A stretch of DNA of 64,000 nucleotides from Luteimicrobium sp042670205 (GCF_042670205.1 NZ_JBHUWD010000004.1:1-64000), one strand, 5' to 3'. Positions 53,544-61,627 are shown, numbered from the stretch's first letter. Program-made: numbers and translations. The notes: generated from the sequence alone by a model not told the origin.

Positions 53544-54310
53544 GCCCTCTCCGCCGCCGCGCGGGCGCCCCCACCCCCGAGGTGGCGGCGCCCGACGCGG
53601 CGCGCCCGCAGGCCGCCGTCCCCGTCCGCCTCGACGACGTGCACGTCCGCCTGGGCGAGCGCGACGTGCTGCGCGGGATCGACCTGACGATCACCGAGCG
53701 ACGGGTCGGCGTCGTCGGTGCCAACGGATCAGGGAAGTCCACGCTCGCGCGCCTCCTCGACGGCCTCGTCGTCCCGACGCGGGGGCAGGTCACCGTCGAC
53801 GGGCTCGACACCCGCACGCAGGGGGCCGCCGTGCGCCGGGTCGTCGGCTTCGTGTTCACGGACCCGGACGCGCAGATCGTCATGCCGACCGTCGCCGAGG
53901 ACGTCGCCTACTCGCTGCGCCCCCGCCGCGGCGAGCACGGGCTCCCCGAGGCCGAGCGGGCCGCCGTCGTGCACGCCGCCCTGGCCGAGCGTGGGCTCGC
54001 GGGGCACGCGGACCACCCCGCGCACCTGCTCTCGGGGGGCCAGAAGCAGCTCCTCGCGATCACGTCGGTCCTCGTCACGAACCCGCGCCTGCTCGTGGCC
54101 GACGAGCCGACGACGCTCCTCGACCTCCGCAACGCCCGCGCGATCGGACGCCTCCTCGGCTCGCTCGAGCAGCAGGTCGTCGTCGTCACGCACGACCTCG
54201 ACCTGCTGGACGGCTACGACCGCGTCCTCGTGGTCGACGACGGCCGCGTCGTCGCCGACGACGAGCCCGCCCCGGCGCTCGCGTTCTACCGCAGGCTCAT
54301 GGGGGCGTGA
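53540..54310 (+). CDS. bioM: ECF transporter ATPase BioM
   Basis: A 256-residue ABC ATPase. Walker A is GANGSGKST, the Q loop FTDPDAQIVMPTVAEDVAY is typical of ECF/CbiO ATPases, signature LSGGQKQ, Walker B LLVADEPTT, and H-loop VVVTHD. It couples ATP hydrolysis to BioY through BioN. The first 25 residues are Ala/Pro-rich. Unlike group II ECF systems only one ATPase is encoded, so it probably acts as a homodimer. Confidence 0.95.
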   Translation: MSPLRRRAGAPTPEVAAPDAARPQAAVPVRLDDVHVRLGERDVLRGIDLTITERRVGVVGANGSGKSTLARLLDGLVVPTRGQVTVDGLDTRTQGAAVRRVVGFVFTDPDAQIVMPTVAEDVAYSLRPRRGEHGLPEAERAAVVHAALAERGLAGHADHPAHLLSGGQKQLLAITSVLVTNPRLLVADEPTTLLDLRNARAIGRLLGSLEQQVVVVTHDLDLLDGYDRVLVVDDGRVVADDEPAPALAFYRRLMGA

Positions 54311-54933
54311 TGGACGGGTTCCGGTCGGGCGCCGGGCTGCTCGGCGCGTACGTGCCCCGGGACTCCGTGGTCCACCGCGCGCCCGCGGGCCTCAAGCTCG
54401 CGATGCTCGCCGTGGTGTCGGTCGTGGTGCTGCTGGTGCGGTCGTGGTGGGGTGTCGGAGCGCTGGCGGCGCTCGTGCTCGCGGTGTCCTTGGCCTCGCG
54501 GGTCGGCGCCCGCGCGCTCGTCGCCCAGCTGCGCCCCCTCGTCTGGCTGGTGCCCGCCGTGCTCGCGCTCCAGTGGTGGGCGCACGGCCCCGCGCGGGCC
54601 GCGCTGCTGAGCAGCCGGCTCGTCCTGCTGGTCGCGCTCGCCGCGCTCGTCGTCCTGACGACGCGCACCACCGAGGTGCTCACCGCGATCGAGCACGCCG
54701 CGCGGCCGCTGCGGGTGGTCGGCGTCCGACCCGACCGTGTCGCGCTCGTGCTCGCCCTCGCGATCCGGTCCGTCCCGGTCCTGGCCGACCTCGCCGACGA
54801 CGTCCGCGACGCGCAGCGCGCCCGCGGACGCGAGCGCGACCTGCGTGCCTTCGCGGTGCCGCTCGTCGTCGGGACCCTGCGGCGCGCCGACGCGCTGGGC
54901 GACGCCCTGCGGGCGCGCGGCGTCGACGACTGA
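54307..54933 (+). CDS. bioN: ECF transporter transmembrane subunit BioN
   Basis: A 208-residue EcfT/CbiQ-type membrane protein with four or five helices. The cytoplasmic coupling motifs DVRDAQRARG (Ala-Arg-Gly) and ADALGDALRARGVDD match the two conserved ARG signatures that contact the ATPase. It overlaps bioM by 4 bp and completes the BioMNY complex. The next gene is convergent 6 bp away. Confidence 0.94.
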   Translation: MMDGFRSGAGLLGAYVPRDSVVHRAPAGLKLAMLAVVSVVVLLVRSWWGVGALAALVLAVSLASRVGARALVAQLRPLVWLVPAVLALQWWAHGPARAALLSSRLVLLVALAALVVLTTRTTEVLTAIEHAARPLRVVGVRPDRVALVLALAIRSVPVLADLADDVRDAQRARGRERDLRAFAVPLVVGTLRRADALGDALRARGVDD

Positions 54934-54939
54934 CCCCGC

Positions 54940-55599
54940 TCAGCCCGGGCTCGGCCGGGGCGCCGGTCGGCGCGGGACGAGGACGAGCACGCCCACCGCG
55001 AACCCCGCCGCCGCGCCCGCGACGACGTCCGTGAGGAAGTGGTACCCGAGGTAGAGCCTGCTCGTCGCCACCAGCGCCGTCATCACCACGGCGCCCGACG
55101 ACGCCGCCCACCACCACGCCGCCGACCTTCCCCGGGCGGCGCCGAGCAGGCACACGAGCGCCGTCGTGAGGGTCGCGGCCGCCATGGTGTGCCCGGACGG
55201 GAACGAGTGCGTGACGACGGCCCCGGGGACGGTCTGGGTCAGGTCCGGGGGGCGCGGGCGTGCGATCACGGCCTTGAGCACCAGCGACAGGACCGCCTGC
55301 AGGGCCATCGCCGCGGCCAGGAGCGCCGGGCGCCACCAGTCGCGCGACCACCACCACCAGGCCAGGCACCCGACCGCCACCGCCGCGGGCAGCACGACGG
55401 CCCCGAAGAGCTCCGTCACGACCGTCATGACGTGCGTCGCGGCCGGGGTGCGGTGCGCGACGAACCACGCGAGGACCGGCTCGTCCGCGTGCGCGAGCCC
55501 CGTGCCCGTCGCGACCTGCACGAGCACCGCGACGAAGACCAGCGCGGCGGCGCCCGCCAGCCACCACGCCGTGCGCGCCGTCCGGCGAGGCTCCCCCAT
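54940..55599 (-). CDS. PAP2-family phosphatase
   Basis: A 219-residue membrane phosphatase with six predicted helices. The three catalytic motifs are present: KAVIARPRP, PSGHT and SRLYLGYHFLTDV. Family members act on phosphatidic acid, undecaprenyl diphosphate or related lipids outside the membrane. TAGGGT ends six bases before ATG 55599, so the mRNA is probably leaderless. It is convergent with bioN. Confidence 0.92.
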   Translation of the reverse strand: MGEPRRTARTAWWLAGAAALVFVAVLVQVATGTGLAHADEPVLAWFVAHRTPAATHVMTVVTELFGAVVLPAAVAVGCLAWWWWSRDWWRPALLAAAMALQAVLSLVLKAVIARPRPPDLTQTVPGAVVTHSFPSGHTMAAATLTTALVCLLGAARGRSAAWWWAASSGAVVMTALVATSRLYLGYHFLTDVVAGAAAGFAVGVLVLVPRRPAPRPSPG

Positions 55600-55605
55600 C
55601 CCCAG

Positions 55606-55611
55606 ACCCTA
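55606..55611 (-). promoter_or_regulatory. Leaderless -10 of the PAP2 gene
   Basis: TAGGGT on the minus strand, then CTGGGG and the ATG. A GGTGTG-T-CACACC palindrome (55623-55635) covers where the -35 would be and may be an operator. Confidence 0.55.
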
Positions 55612-55761
55612 AAAGACAGTGCGGTGTGTCACACCCTCCTGGGAGGCTTGAGCCATCACCGCGGTGAGGTCCAACGAGCACGTTGCGCACTTCCGCAGCA
55701 CGTGGCCAGGTCTGATCAGCCCGGCCGGCTCGCACGTCACACGCACAGCAGGGAGAACCAG

Positions 55762-55905
55762 ATGCATCCCGAGATGATGTTCCGCGCCGCGGACATCGCC
55801 AGGAGAGAGAGGCTCGAGGAGGCGACGCGACGCCGCGAGGCCATGCGCTTCGTCACCTCCCGCGTCCCGGCACGCACCCGCGTGCCGCACCGCAGGCCCG
55901 CATGA
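55762..55905 (+). CDS. Small basic protein, 47 residues
   Basis: A 47-residue ORF starting MHPEMMFRAADIARRERLEE. GGGAG lies seven bases before ATG 55762. It has one amphipathic, highly charged helix (residues 8-32, many Arg and Glu) and a basic tail (TRVPHRRPA). Short proteins starting MHPE/MNPE with such a helix recur in actinobacteria, so I judge it real, but I know no function. It could bind nucleic acid or a protein partner. The 161 bp before it hold only the PAP2 promoter and a palindrome. Confidence 0.6.
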   Translation: MHPEMMFRAADIARRERLEEATRRREAMRFVTSRVPARTRVPHRRPA

Positions 55906-56044
55906 CACGCGTCAGCGGGAACCCGCACCGCAGCAGGACCGGCAGCGGCCCCAGGCCGCGACCCACCACCCCGGGTGCCCCGTCGGCACCGGCCCACCCG
56001 GCCGGAGCGGCGGGGCACTCGCCTGTCCGGGCGACGACGGCACG

Positions 56045-56050
56045 TACCCT
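56045..56050 (+). promoter_or_regulatory. Leaderless -10 of orn
   Basis: TACCCT, then GAGGGC, then GTG at 56057. The GAGGG could also serve weakly as a ribosome site. Confidence 0.5.
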
Positions 56051-56056
56051 GAGGGC

Positions 56057-56725
56057 GTGAGCCCACTGACGCCCTCCCCCAGCCCCAGCACCGACCGGAT
56101 CGTCTGGATCGACTGCGAGATGACCGGCCTGTCGCTCACCGCGGACGCGCTGATAGAGGTCGCCGCCGTCGTGACGGACTCCGAGCTGAACGTGCTCGGC
56201 GACGGCATCGACGTGCTGATCAAGCCGCCCGCCGAGGCGCTCGAGCAGATGGGCGACTTCGTGCGCACCATGCACACGTCGTCGGGACTGCTCGAGGAGC
56301 TCGCGAGCGGCACCACCATGGCCGACGCGCAGGCACAGGTCCTCGACTACGTCCGCACCTGGGTCCCCGAGCCGAACAAGGCGCCGCTCGCCGGGAACTC
56401 GGTGGGCACCGACAAGACCTTCCTCGACCGCGACATGCCCCAGCTCGTCGAGCACCTGCACTACCGGATCGTCGACGTGTCGTCGATCAAGGAGCTCGCT
56501 CGCCGCTGGTACCCGCGCGTGTACTTCCAGGCCCCCAAGAAGCAGGGCGGCCACCGGGCGCTCGCCGACATCCTCGAGTCCATCGACGAGCTCCGCTACT
56601 ACCGCGAGGCGCTCTTCGTCCCGCAGCCGGGTCCGGACTCCAAGGCGGCCAAGGCCGTCGCGGGCCGCGTGCTCGCGACGCCGTCCCGTGCGGGCACGAC
56701 CAGCGCGGCAGAGGCCGAGGCCTGA
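56057..56725 (+). CDS. orn: Oligoribonuclease
   Basis: A 222-residue DEDDh 3'-5' exoribonuclease that clears 2-5 nt RNA fragments and linearised cyclic dinucleotides. Exo I is VWIDCEMTGL (Asp, Glu), Exo II GNSVGTDKTFLDRD and Exo III HRALADI. The C-terminal 25 residues (Ala/Thr-rich) exceed the E. coli protein. GTG 56057 fits the family start. Confidence 0.96.
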   Translation: MSPLTPSPSPSTDRIVWIDCEMTGLSLTADALIEVAAVVTDSELNVLGDGIDVLIKPPAEALEQMGDFVRTMHTSSGLLEELASGTTMADAQAQVLDYVRTWVPEPNKAPLAGNSVGTDKTFLDRDMPQLVEHLHYRIVDVSSIKELARRWYPRVYFQAPKKQGGHRALADILESIDELRYYREALFVPQPGPDSKAAKAVAGRVLATPSRAGTTSAAEAEA

Positions 56726-56832
56726 CCTCCCGCCGTCCTCGTCGCGACGCCCGCCCGCGCACCCTTCACCTCGCCGTGACGCCGGCGCCGGCGGGCGTCG
56801 TCGCACCGGGCACACCGGCCGGAACGACGAAC

Positions 56833-56884
56833 GAGGCCCGGGGCTTCGGTCGAGAATCACATCTCGACCGAGGCTCCGGGCCTC
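56833..56884. terminator. Hairpin terminator between orn and tRNA-His
   Basis: 23-bp arms beginning GAGGCCCGG with two mismatches and a six-base loop. It lies directly beyond the 3' end of the minus-strand tRNA-His and may also stop orn transcription. Confidence 0.85.
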
Positions 56885-56892
56885 GCGACTGG

Positions 56893-56966
56893 GGTGAGTA
56901 ACGGGACTTGAACCCGCGACCCCCTGGACCACAACCAGGTGCTCTACCAGCTGAGCTATACCCACC
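56893..56966 (-). tRNA. tRNA-His (GUG)
   Basis: Minus-strand cloverleaf with anticodon loop TTGTGGT giving GUG. The extra G-1 pairs with C73, the identity mark of tRNA-His. No encoded CCA. Confidence 0.95.
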
Positions 56967-57086
56967 ATGCGGGACGTGCTGCCACGTCACCCGCGGTGCG
57001 ACCCCCGTGCGGATCGCACCTGGGGCCGACGAAAAGTGTACCTGCTCGGAGGGGGTCGTCATGACCACGCCCCCGACCGTGCCGGC

Positions 57087-58025
57087 TCAGGACACGCGCG
57101 CCCGGAGCGCCCGCAGCGCGATCGCGTCCGCGAACCGGTCGACGGCGTCGCCGTCGTACGCGAGGAAGAGCGACGGCTCGGTCAGCTCGAGCTCGATGAG
57201 CTGCGGCGCCCCGACGGCGTCGGGCACGAGGTCGACACGCGCGTACAGCGGCTTCGCGGCGCTCGGGAGCACCTCCGCCGCGGCCGCGAGCGTCCGCTCG
57301 GCGATCGCGAGCTGCTCGGGCGTCGCGACGGCGCGCTCGAGCCGCTCCCGCACGTACAGGGACGCGTCCTCGGCCTCGTAGGGCCCGCTGAGCAGCGCGC
57401 GCTTGGTGATCGCGTGCGAGAACCGGCCGTCGACGAAGATCAGGCCCGTCTCGCCCACGGTGTCGACCGCCTGCTGGTACGGCTGGATCATGACGTGCCG
57501 TCCCTGGGCGAGCAGGTCGAGCGCGTGCCGGATCCCGAGCCCCCTCTCGGTCGCGTCGCCGGACTCGTACCGGCCGGTGCCCTGCGCTCCCGCGCTCACC
57601 GTGGGCTTGATCACGAAGTCGCCGTGGGCGGGCATCCGGGTGTGGACGGCGCGCGCGCTGAGGTTGCGGTCCGGGTCCAGCCAGACCGTCGGGATCGTGG
57701 GGACGCCGCGCTCCGCGAGCTCGTGCAGGTACGCCTTGTCGGTGTTCCACGCGATGACGTCCGCGGCGTTGAGCAGGTTGGGGACGCTCCGCGCCCACGC
57801 GACGAACTCGTCGCGCCGGGGTGCGTAGTCCCACGCCGACCGCACGACGACGAGGTCGTAGGACCCCCAGTCGACGGCCGGGTCGTCCCAGACCACGGGC
57901 TCTGCGGCCACGCGACGGTCGGCGAGCGCGGCGACCAGGGGGACGTCGTCGGGGTCGAGGTCCGGCAGCTCCGCGCACGTCACGAGCGCGGCACGGAGAC
58001 GGCTGGGAGCGATGGGGTCGGTCAC
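57087..58025 (-). CDS. ATP-grasp domain protein
   Basis: A 312-residue ATP-grasp enzyme, of the RimK/DcsG-like type, which ligate a carboxylate to an amine or thiol. Visible parts: N-terminal Rossmann-like domain ending DLVVVRSAWDYAPRRDEF, ATP-binding DFVIKPTVSAGAQGTGRY, the adenine-contact region MIQPYQQAVDTVGETGLIFVDGRFSHAITKRA, and the metal site LIELELTEPSLFL. Similar short proteins are often annotated as glutathione synthetase-like, but its substrates cannot be read here. TAGGCT six bases before GTG 58025 indicates a leaderless start. It lies 24 bp after trmB. Confidence 0.82.
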   Translation of the reverse strand: MTDPIAPSRLRAALVTCAELPDLDPDDVPLVAALADRRVAAEPVVWDDPAVDWGSYDLVVVRSAWDYAPRRDEFVAWARSVPNLLNAADVIAWNTDKAYLHELAERGVPTIPTVWLDPDRNLSARAVHTRMPAHGDFVIKPTVSAGAQGTGRYESGDATERGLGIRHALDLLAQGRHVMIQPYQQAVDTVGETGLIFVDGRFSHAITKRALLSGPYEAEDASLYVRERLERAVATPEQLAIAERTLAAAAEVLPSAAKPLYARVDLVPDAVGAPQLIELELTEPSLFLAYDGDAVDRFADAIALRALRARVS

Positions 58026-58031
58026 GGAACG

Positions 58032-58037
58032 AGCCTA
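58032..58037 (-). promoter_or_regulatory. Leaderless -10 of the ATP-grasp gene
   Basis: TAGGCT on the minus strand, then CGTTCC and GTG 58025. The hexamer lies in the 23-bp gap after trmB, so this gene has its own promoter. Confidence 0.5.
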
Positions 58038-58048
58038 GCCGCCGGGCG

Positions 58049-58807
58049 TCAGCCGCGCGGCGTGCGCGCGTACGCGAGGTCGTGGACCACGCGGCCGGCC
58101 GCGGTGCCCTTGCGCTCGAAGCCCGTCAGGACGCGCCCCTCGAAGCGCGGCGCCCAGCCGTCGGGCGTCGTCTCGCCGTGGGGCACGAAGCCGTCGGCCG
58201 CGACGAGGAGGTCGCGGACCTGCTCGGCGTACGGCTCCCAGTCGGACGCGAACCGGAGCACGCCCCCGTCCACGAGGACGCGCGCCACGAGCCGCAGGAA
58301 CGCCTCGTCGACGAGGCGCCGCTTGGTGTGGCGGGCCTTGCGCCACGGGTCGGGGAAGAACACCCACACCTCGTCGACGCTCGCCTCGGGCAGCGCTGAC
58401 GCGAGCACCTCGGGCGCGTTCGCCTGCACGAGGCGGAGGTTGTCGACCCCCGCGGCCGCGGCGCTGCGCGCCGTGTGCGCGAGGCCGGGCTCGTAGACCT
58501 CGACCGCGACGAACCGGGTGCCGGGTCGTGCGGAGGCCGCCGTGACCACCGCGTCGCCCTGCCCCGACCCGATCTCGACGACGACGGGCCCGTCGCCCGG
58601 AGGCACCGCGGCGAGGTCGAGCACGAACGCGGGGGCGACGGACGTCGACGCCGCGGCGCGCGGCACGTCGACCAGGTAGCGGGGGCGCTGCTCGTCCCAG
58701 AGACGCTGCTGCCCGTCGCTCAGACGGCGGCTGCGGCGGACGAAGGAGACCGGCACCGACCGGTGGGACGATGCCGGTCCGGGGGCTGTCACGACGGGCT
58801 CGGGCAC
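58049..58807 (-). CDS. trmB: tRNA (guanine-N7)-methyltransferase TrmB
   Basis: A 252-residue SAM-dependent enzyme making m7G46 in tRNA. The family core is visible as VVVEIGSGQGDAVVTAA, FVAVEVYEPGLAHTA, EVWVFFPDPWRKARHTKRRLVDEAFL and GVLRFASDWEPYAEQ. The PDPW and KRR segments contact tRNA and SAM. GTG 58807 with TAGACT six bases upstream indicates leaderless translation. Confidence 0.95.
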   Translation of the reverse strand: MPEPVVTAPGPASSHRSVPVSFVRRSRRLSDGQQRLWDEQRPRYLVDVPRAAASTSVAPAFVLDLAAVPPGDGPVVVEIGSGQGDAVVTAASARPGTRFVAVEVYEPGLAHTARSAAAAGVDNLRLVQANAPEVLASALPEASVDEVWVFFPDPWRKARHTKRRLVDEAFLRLVARVLVDGGVLRFASDWEPYAEQVRDLLVAADGFVPHGETTPDGWAPRFEGRVLTGFERKGTAAGRVVHDLAYARTPRG

Positions 58808-58813
58808 GGTCCC

Positions 58814-58819
58814 AGTCTA
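58814..58819 (-). promoter_or_regulatory. Leaderless -10 of trmB
   Basis: TAGACT on the minus strand, then GGGACC and the GTG at 58807. Confidence 0.55.
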
Positions 58820-58856
58820 GGCGGGCGGCCCGATCCGGCGGTCCCGGGGACGACGA

Positions 58857-58886
58857 AGGCCGCCCGCCCACGAGGGCGAACGGCCT
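58857..58886 (-). terminator. Terminator of first tRNA-Lys
   Basis: AGGCCG...CGGCCT with an inner CGCCC/GGGCG helix, ten bases beyond the tRNA 3' end. Confidence 0.75.
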
Positions 58887-58895
58887 GGTCAGAGG

Positions 58896-58971
<76 letters not shown>

Positions 58972-59096
58972 GCGAGAAGAAGAGTAGCAGCCCTGGGGGC
59001 CTCTCCGGACCACGGACCTGCGGGCCGGCGCTCCCGGTGGCCGCGCCGCCGTCGGACGCGAGCCCTGCGTCGACCCACGGCCCGGCGGGACGACGA

Positions 59097-59126
59097 AGGC
59101 CGCCCGCCCATGAGGACGAACGGCCT
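59097..59126 (-). terminator. Terminator of second tRNA-Lys
   Basis: Same outer AGGCCG/CGGCCT stem as copy 1, but two base changes (at the loop side) weaken the inner helix. Confidence 0.7.
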
Positions 59127-59135
59127 GGTCGAAGG

Positions 59136-59211
<76 letters not shown>

Positions 59212-59264
59212 GCGAGAAGAAGGGTAGCAGGACCCGGGCGTGACCCCGAAATCGAATCCCGGGG

Positions 59265-59618
59265 CTACAGGTAGAGGCCGGTCCGCTCCCCCGTCGCCGG
59301 CTGCTCGAAGACGCCGTGCACGTCGCGCTCGCGCAGCAGGACGTAGTCCTTGCCGCCCAGGTCGACCTCGGCACGCTCGTCCGGGTCGAACAGCACCCGG
59401 TCGCCGACGTCCACGCGACGGACGTTCTCTCCGACCGCGACGACGCCGCCCCACGCGAGCTTCTTGGGCCCGACCGCGGTCGCGGGGATCACGAGCCCCG
59501 CGGACGTCTGGCGCTCGGCCGAGTCGGTCTCCGGGAGGACGAGGAGGCGGTCGTGCAGCATCCGGACGGGCACGTGCGGCTGGTCAGGCGTCTCGGTCGT
59601 GGTGCGGGTCTTGCTCAC
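59265..59618 (-). CDS. GroES-family co-chaperonin paralogue
   Basis: A 117-residue Cpn10-like protein: PVRMLHDRLLVLPETDSAERQTSAGLVIP opens the GroES barrel and contains the mobile-loop region, and VGDRVLFDPDERAEVDLGGKDYVLLRERDVHGVF closes it. It is not the groES of a groESL operon; no groEL is adjacent. Similar stand-alone GroES-like proteins with the ending TGLYL occur in many actinobacteria. GTG 59618 is the family start. It is divergent from bcp. Confidence 0.88.
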   Translation of the reverse strand: MSKTRTTTETPDQPHVPVRMLHDRLLVLPETDSAERQTSAGLVIPATAVGPKKLAWGGVVAVGENVRRVDVGDRVLFDPDERAEVDLGGKDYVLLRERDVHGVFEQPATGERTGLYL

Positions 59619-59724
59619 GGGCCCACGGTACCGGCCGCCGGAGAGCCACCCGAAGCCCGTCCACACCCACCAGGGCCAAGCGGTCGCATAGAGTCGCAGC
59701 GACCCCACCACCCCAGGAGGACCG

Positions 59725-60204
59725 ATGACCGCGCACCGCCTCGCCGTCGGCGACGACGCGCCCGAGCTCACGCTCCCGACCGCGGACGGCGGCACGTACC
59801 GCCTCGCGGACCACCGCGGCCGCCGCGTGGTCGTGTACTTCTACCCGGCCGCCGGGACTCCCGGCTGCACCAAGGAGGCGTGCGACTTCCGCGACTCGCT
59901 CGCCTCGCTCCAGGGCGCCGGCTACGACGTCGTCGGCGTCTCGCCTGACGGCGTCGACAAGCTCGCGAAGTTCGTCGCCGACGAGCAGCTCACCTTCCCC
60001 CTCGTGAGCGACACCGAGCACACGACGCTCGAGGCGTGGGGCGCCTGGGGCGAGAAGAAGAACTACGGCCGCACGTACACGGGGGTCATCCGGTCGACGG
60101 TCGTCGTCGACGAGGACGGCAAGGTCGCGCTGGCGCAGTACAACGTCAAGGCGACGGGCCACGTCGCGAAGCTGCGGCGCGACCTCGGTATCGACCCGCG
60201 CTGA
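59725..60204 (+). CDS. bcp: Thioredoxin-dependent peroxiredoxin (Bcp/PrxQ)
   Basis: A 159-residue peroxiredoxin reducing hydrogen peroxide and lipid hydroperoxides. Peroxidatic and resolving Cys are five apart in TPGCTKEACDFRD (about residues 48 and 53), the atypical 2-Cys BCP type. AGGAGG lies five bases before ATG 59725. TAGAGT (59689-59694) is a possible -10. The thioredoxin gene 1 kb downstream could supply its reductant. Confidence 0.95.
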   Translation: MTAHRLAVGDDAPELTLPTADGGTYRLADHRGRRVVVYFYPAAGTPGCTKEACDFRDSLASLQGAGYDVVGVSPDGVDKLAKFVADEQLTFPLVSDTEHTTLEAWGAWGEKKNYGRTYTGVIRSTVVVDEDGKVALAQYNVKATGHVAKLRRDLGIDPR

Positions 60205-60253
60205 CACGCGGGCGACCCAGCCCCGGTGTTCCCTTCCTGCAGGCGCGCGACGG

Positions 60254-60338
60254 TGGTGCCGGAGACGGGAGTCGAACCCGCACGCCCGAGGGCACGGCGA
60301 TCTAAACGCCGGATGTCTGCCAGTTCCATCACTCCGGC
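60254..60338 (-). tRNA. tRNA-Leu (UAG)
   Basis: 85-nt class II tRNA on the minus strand: acceptor GCCGGAG, anticodon stem CGGCG/CGCCG, loop TTTAGAT giving UAG, long variable arm (GTGCCCTCGGGCGT), encoded CCA. Its 5' end lies 14 bp from the HNH gene stop. Confidence 0.95.
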
Positions 60339-60352
60339 TGGCGGGCGCCAGT

Positions 60353-61033
60353 CTAGCCGCGTTCACCCGCCGTGCCGCCTTCGCGTCCGCGAGGGTCGAG
60401 CCAGCCACGGTTCCTGGCATTCCGCCCGGCAAAGTTCGGTGTCTGTGCGTGGCAGTTCGGGCACAAGAAGCGAAGGTTCGACGCCCGGTTGTCGCGCAGG
60501 TCACCGTTGACGTGGTCGACGTGCAGTGTGAGCGGGGCACCCTGCCACCGGCCGTCGCACCCACAGGCCTCGCAGGCATAGTCTCGGCCCACCTCGGCGA
60601 GGGCTCGCCGCAGGAGGTGTGGCGGTCTCCGCCGGGTCCGATCGGGGTCTCGCACGAGGACCTCAGCCGACGACAAGCGGTTCGCTCGCAGCTGCGCCCC
60701 CTGGTCGCGCCGGAAGTGGCTCGTGTCGACACCGAGCTGTTTGAGCATGCGCCCGATGTGGGCGTGCGTTCCCCCGGCCTCCACGAGCCCGAGGTTCCGT
60801 AGAACGCCTGCCACCGAAGTCGCATTCGCAGCCGCCTCGGTGAGGACTTCGGCCGTGTACTTCCTGCGTCGGAAGTGGCTCGTGTCGACGCCCAGCTCTT
60901 TGAGTCGCTTGGCGACGTGGCTGTACGAGCCGCTGCGGACCGGCACACCCAAGTAGCGCACCACTCCCGTCAGCGAGTCCGCGTTCGCGGCCGCCTCGGA
61001 GAGAACTTCATAGGTGTACTTGCGGTGCGCCAT
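60353..61033 (-). CDS. HNH endonuclease with duplicated N-terminal DNA-binding repeat
   Basis: A 226-residue nuclease. Residues 4-56 and 57-108 are two copies of one module (KYT-EVL-EAAANA-S--GV-R-LG...LK-LGVDTSHFRR), a likely helix-turn-helix DNA-recognition unit. The C-terminal HNH domain has CEACG, HVDHVNGD..DNR.SNLRFLCPNCH, with zinc-binding Cys pairs and the catalytic His. Such layouts occur in homing and phage-type endonucleases. Codons are less GC-rich in the third position than neighbours (for example GAAGTTCTC), a sign of transfer. A perfect LexA box abuts the ATG at 61033, and a TAACGT -10 lies within it, so the gene should be DNA-damage induced and leaderless. No partner gene or integration repeat is visible. 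Confidence 0.85.
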   Translation of the reverse strand: MAHRKYTYEVLSEAAANADSLTGVVRYLGVPVRSGSYSHVAKRLKELGVDTSHFRRRKYTAEVLTEAAANATSVAGVLRNLGLVEAGGTHAHIGRMLKQLGVDTSHFRRDQGAQLRANRLSSAEVLVRDPDRTRRRPPHLLRRALAEVGRDYACEACGCDGRWQGAPLTLHVDHVNGDLRDNRASNLRFLCPNCHAQTPNFAGRNARNRGWLDPRGREGGTAGERG

Positions 61034-61055
61034 GGTTCGAACGTTAGTTCGAACC
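61034..61055 (-). promoter_or_regulatory. LexA (SOS) box on the HNH promoter
   Basis: TCGAAC-N4-GTTCGA at 61037-61052 matches the actinobacterial LexA consensus perfectly and is extended by G-G/C-C on both ends. The minus-strand TAACGT (61046-61041) inside it ends seven bases before the ATG. LexA bound here would cover the -10 and the transcription start. Confidence 0.85.
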
Positions 61056-61078
61056 GCCGACATGGCCGCGGGCAGCAC

Positions 61079-61127
61079 GACGGCCCGCGACGGACGCCGC
61101 GCATCGAGCAGCGTGCCGCGGGCCGTC
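61079..61127 (-). terminator. Hairpin terminator of trxA
   Basis: GACGGCCCGCG and CGCGGGCCGTC arms with a 27-base loop, just after the trxA stop. Confidence 0.75.
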
Positions 61128-61138
61128 CTTCGGCCGGC

Positions 61139-61516
61139 TCAGTTCTGCGGCGCCGCTTCCTTGGCCTTCTCGATCTGGGCGCGCACGTCGTCCATGTCGA
61201 GACCGCGCACCTGGTCGATGACCTGCTGCAGCGCGGAGGCGGGCAGGGCGCCGGGCTGCGAGAAGACGAGCACGCCCTCGCGGAAGGCCATCAGCGTCGG
61301 GATCGACGTGATCTGCGCCGCGCCGGCGAGCGACTGCTCGGCCTCGGTGTCGACCTTGCCGTAGACGATGTCGGAGTTCTCCTCCGACGACTGCTCGAAG
61401 ACGGGCGCGAACATGCGGCACGGGCCGCACCACGACGCCCACCAGTCGACGAGGACGATGTCGTTCTCGAGGACGGTCTTCTCGAACGTCTCGCCCGTGA
61501 GTGCCTGGGTGGCCAT
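61139..61516 (-). CDS. trxA: Thioredoxin
   Basis: A 125-residue thioredoxin with the redox site WCGPC in VDWWASWCGPCRMFAPVFEQ and the cis-Pro ITSIPTLMAFREG. A charged C-terminal helix (VRAQIEKAKEAAPQN) extends the normal 105-residue fold. It reduces disulfides, including those of Bcp-type peroxiredoxins. GGAAG precedes ATG 61516. A SigR-type promoter lies upstream. Confidence 0.96.
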   Translation of the reverse strand: MATQALTGETFEKTVLENDIVLVDWWASWCGPCRMFAPVFEQSSEENSDIVYGKVDTEAEQSLAGAAQITSIPTLMAFREGVLVFSQPGALPASALQQVIDQVRGLDMDDVRAQIEKAKEAAPQN

Positions 61517-61550
61517 CTGGCTTCCTTCCATCGGGGTTTCCGCCCGATAC

Positions 61551-61577
61551 AGCGGTCCTGACGGTCCCAGTATTCCC
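61551..61577 (-). promoter_or_regulatory. Possible SigR/SigH-type promoter of trxA
   Basis: GGGAAT (61577-61572), 18 bases, then GCT (61553-61551) where the consensus has GTT: one mismatch in the -10. Thioredoxin genes are known SigR targets. Confidence 0.4.
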
Positions 61578-61621
61578 GCCGTGCCGCGGACCCGGCCGTG
61601 CGCCGTCGGGCACGCGCACGG

Positions 61622-61627
61622 TAGAAC
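61622..61627 (+). promoter_or_regulatory. Leaderless -10 of the NUDIX gene
   Basis: TAGAAC, seven bases, then GTG at 61635. Confidence 0.45.

Noticed and set aside
60254..61055. Integrated mobile element at tRNA-Leu
   Set aside because: The HNH gene lies at the 5' side of the tRNA, there is no integrase, and no direct repeat of the tRNA 3' end was seen.
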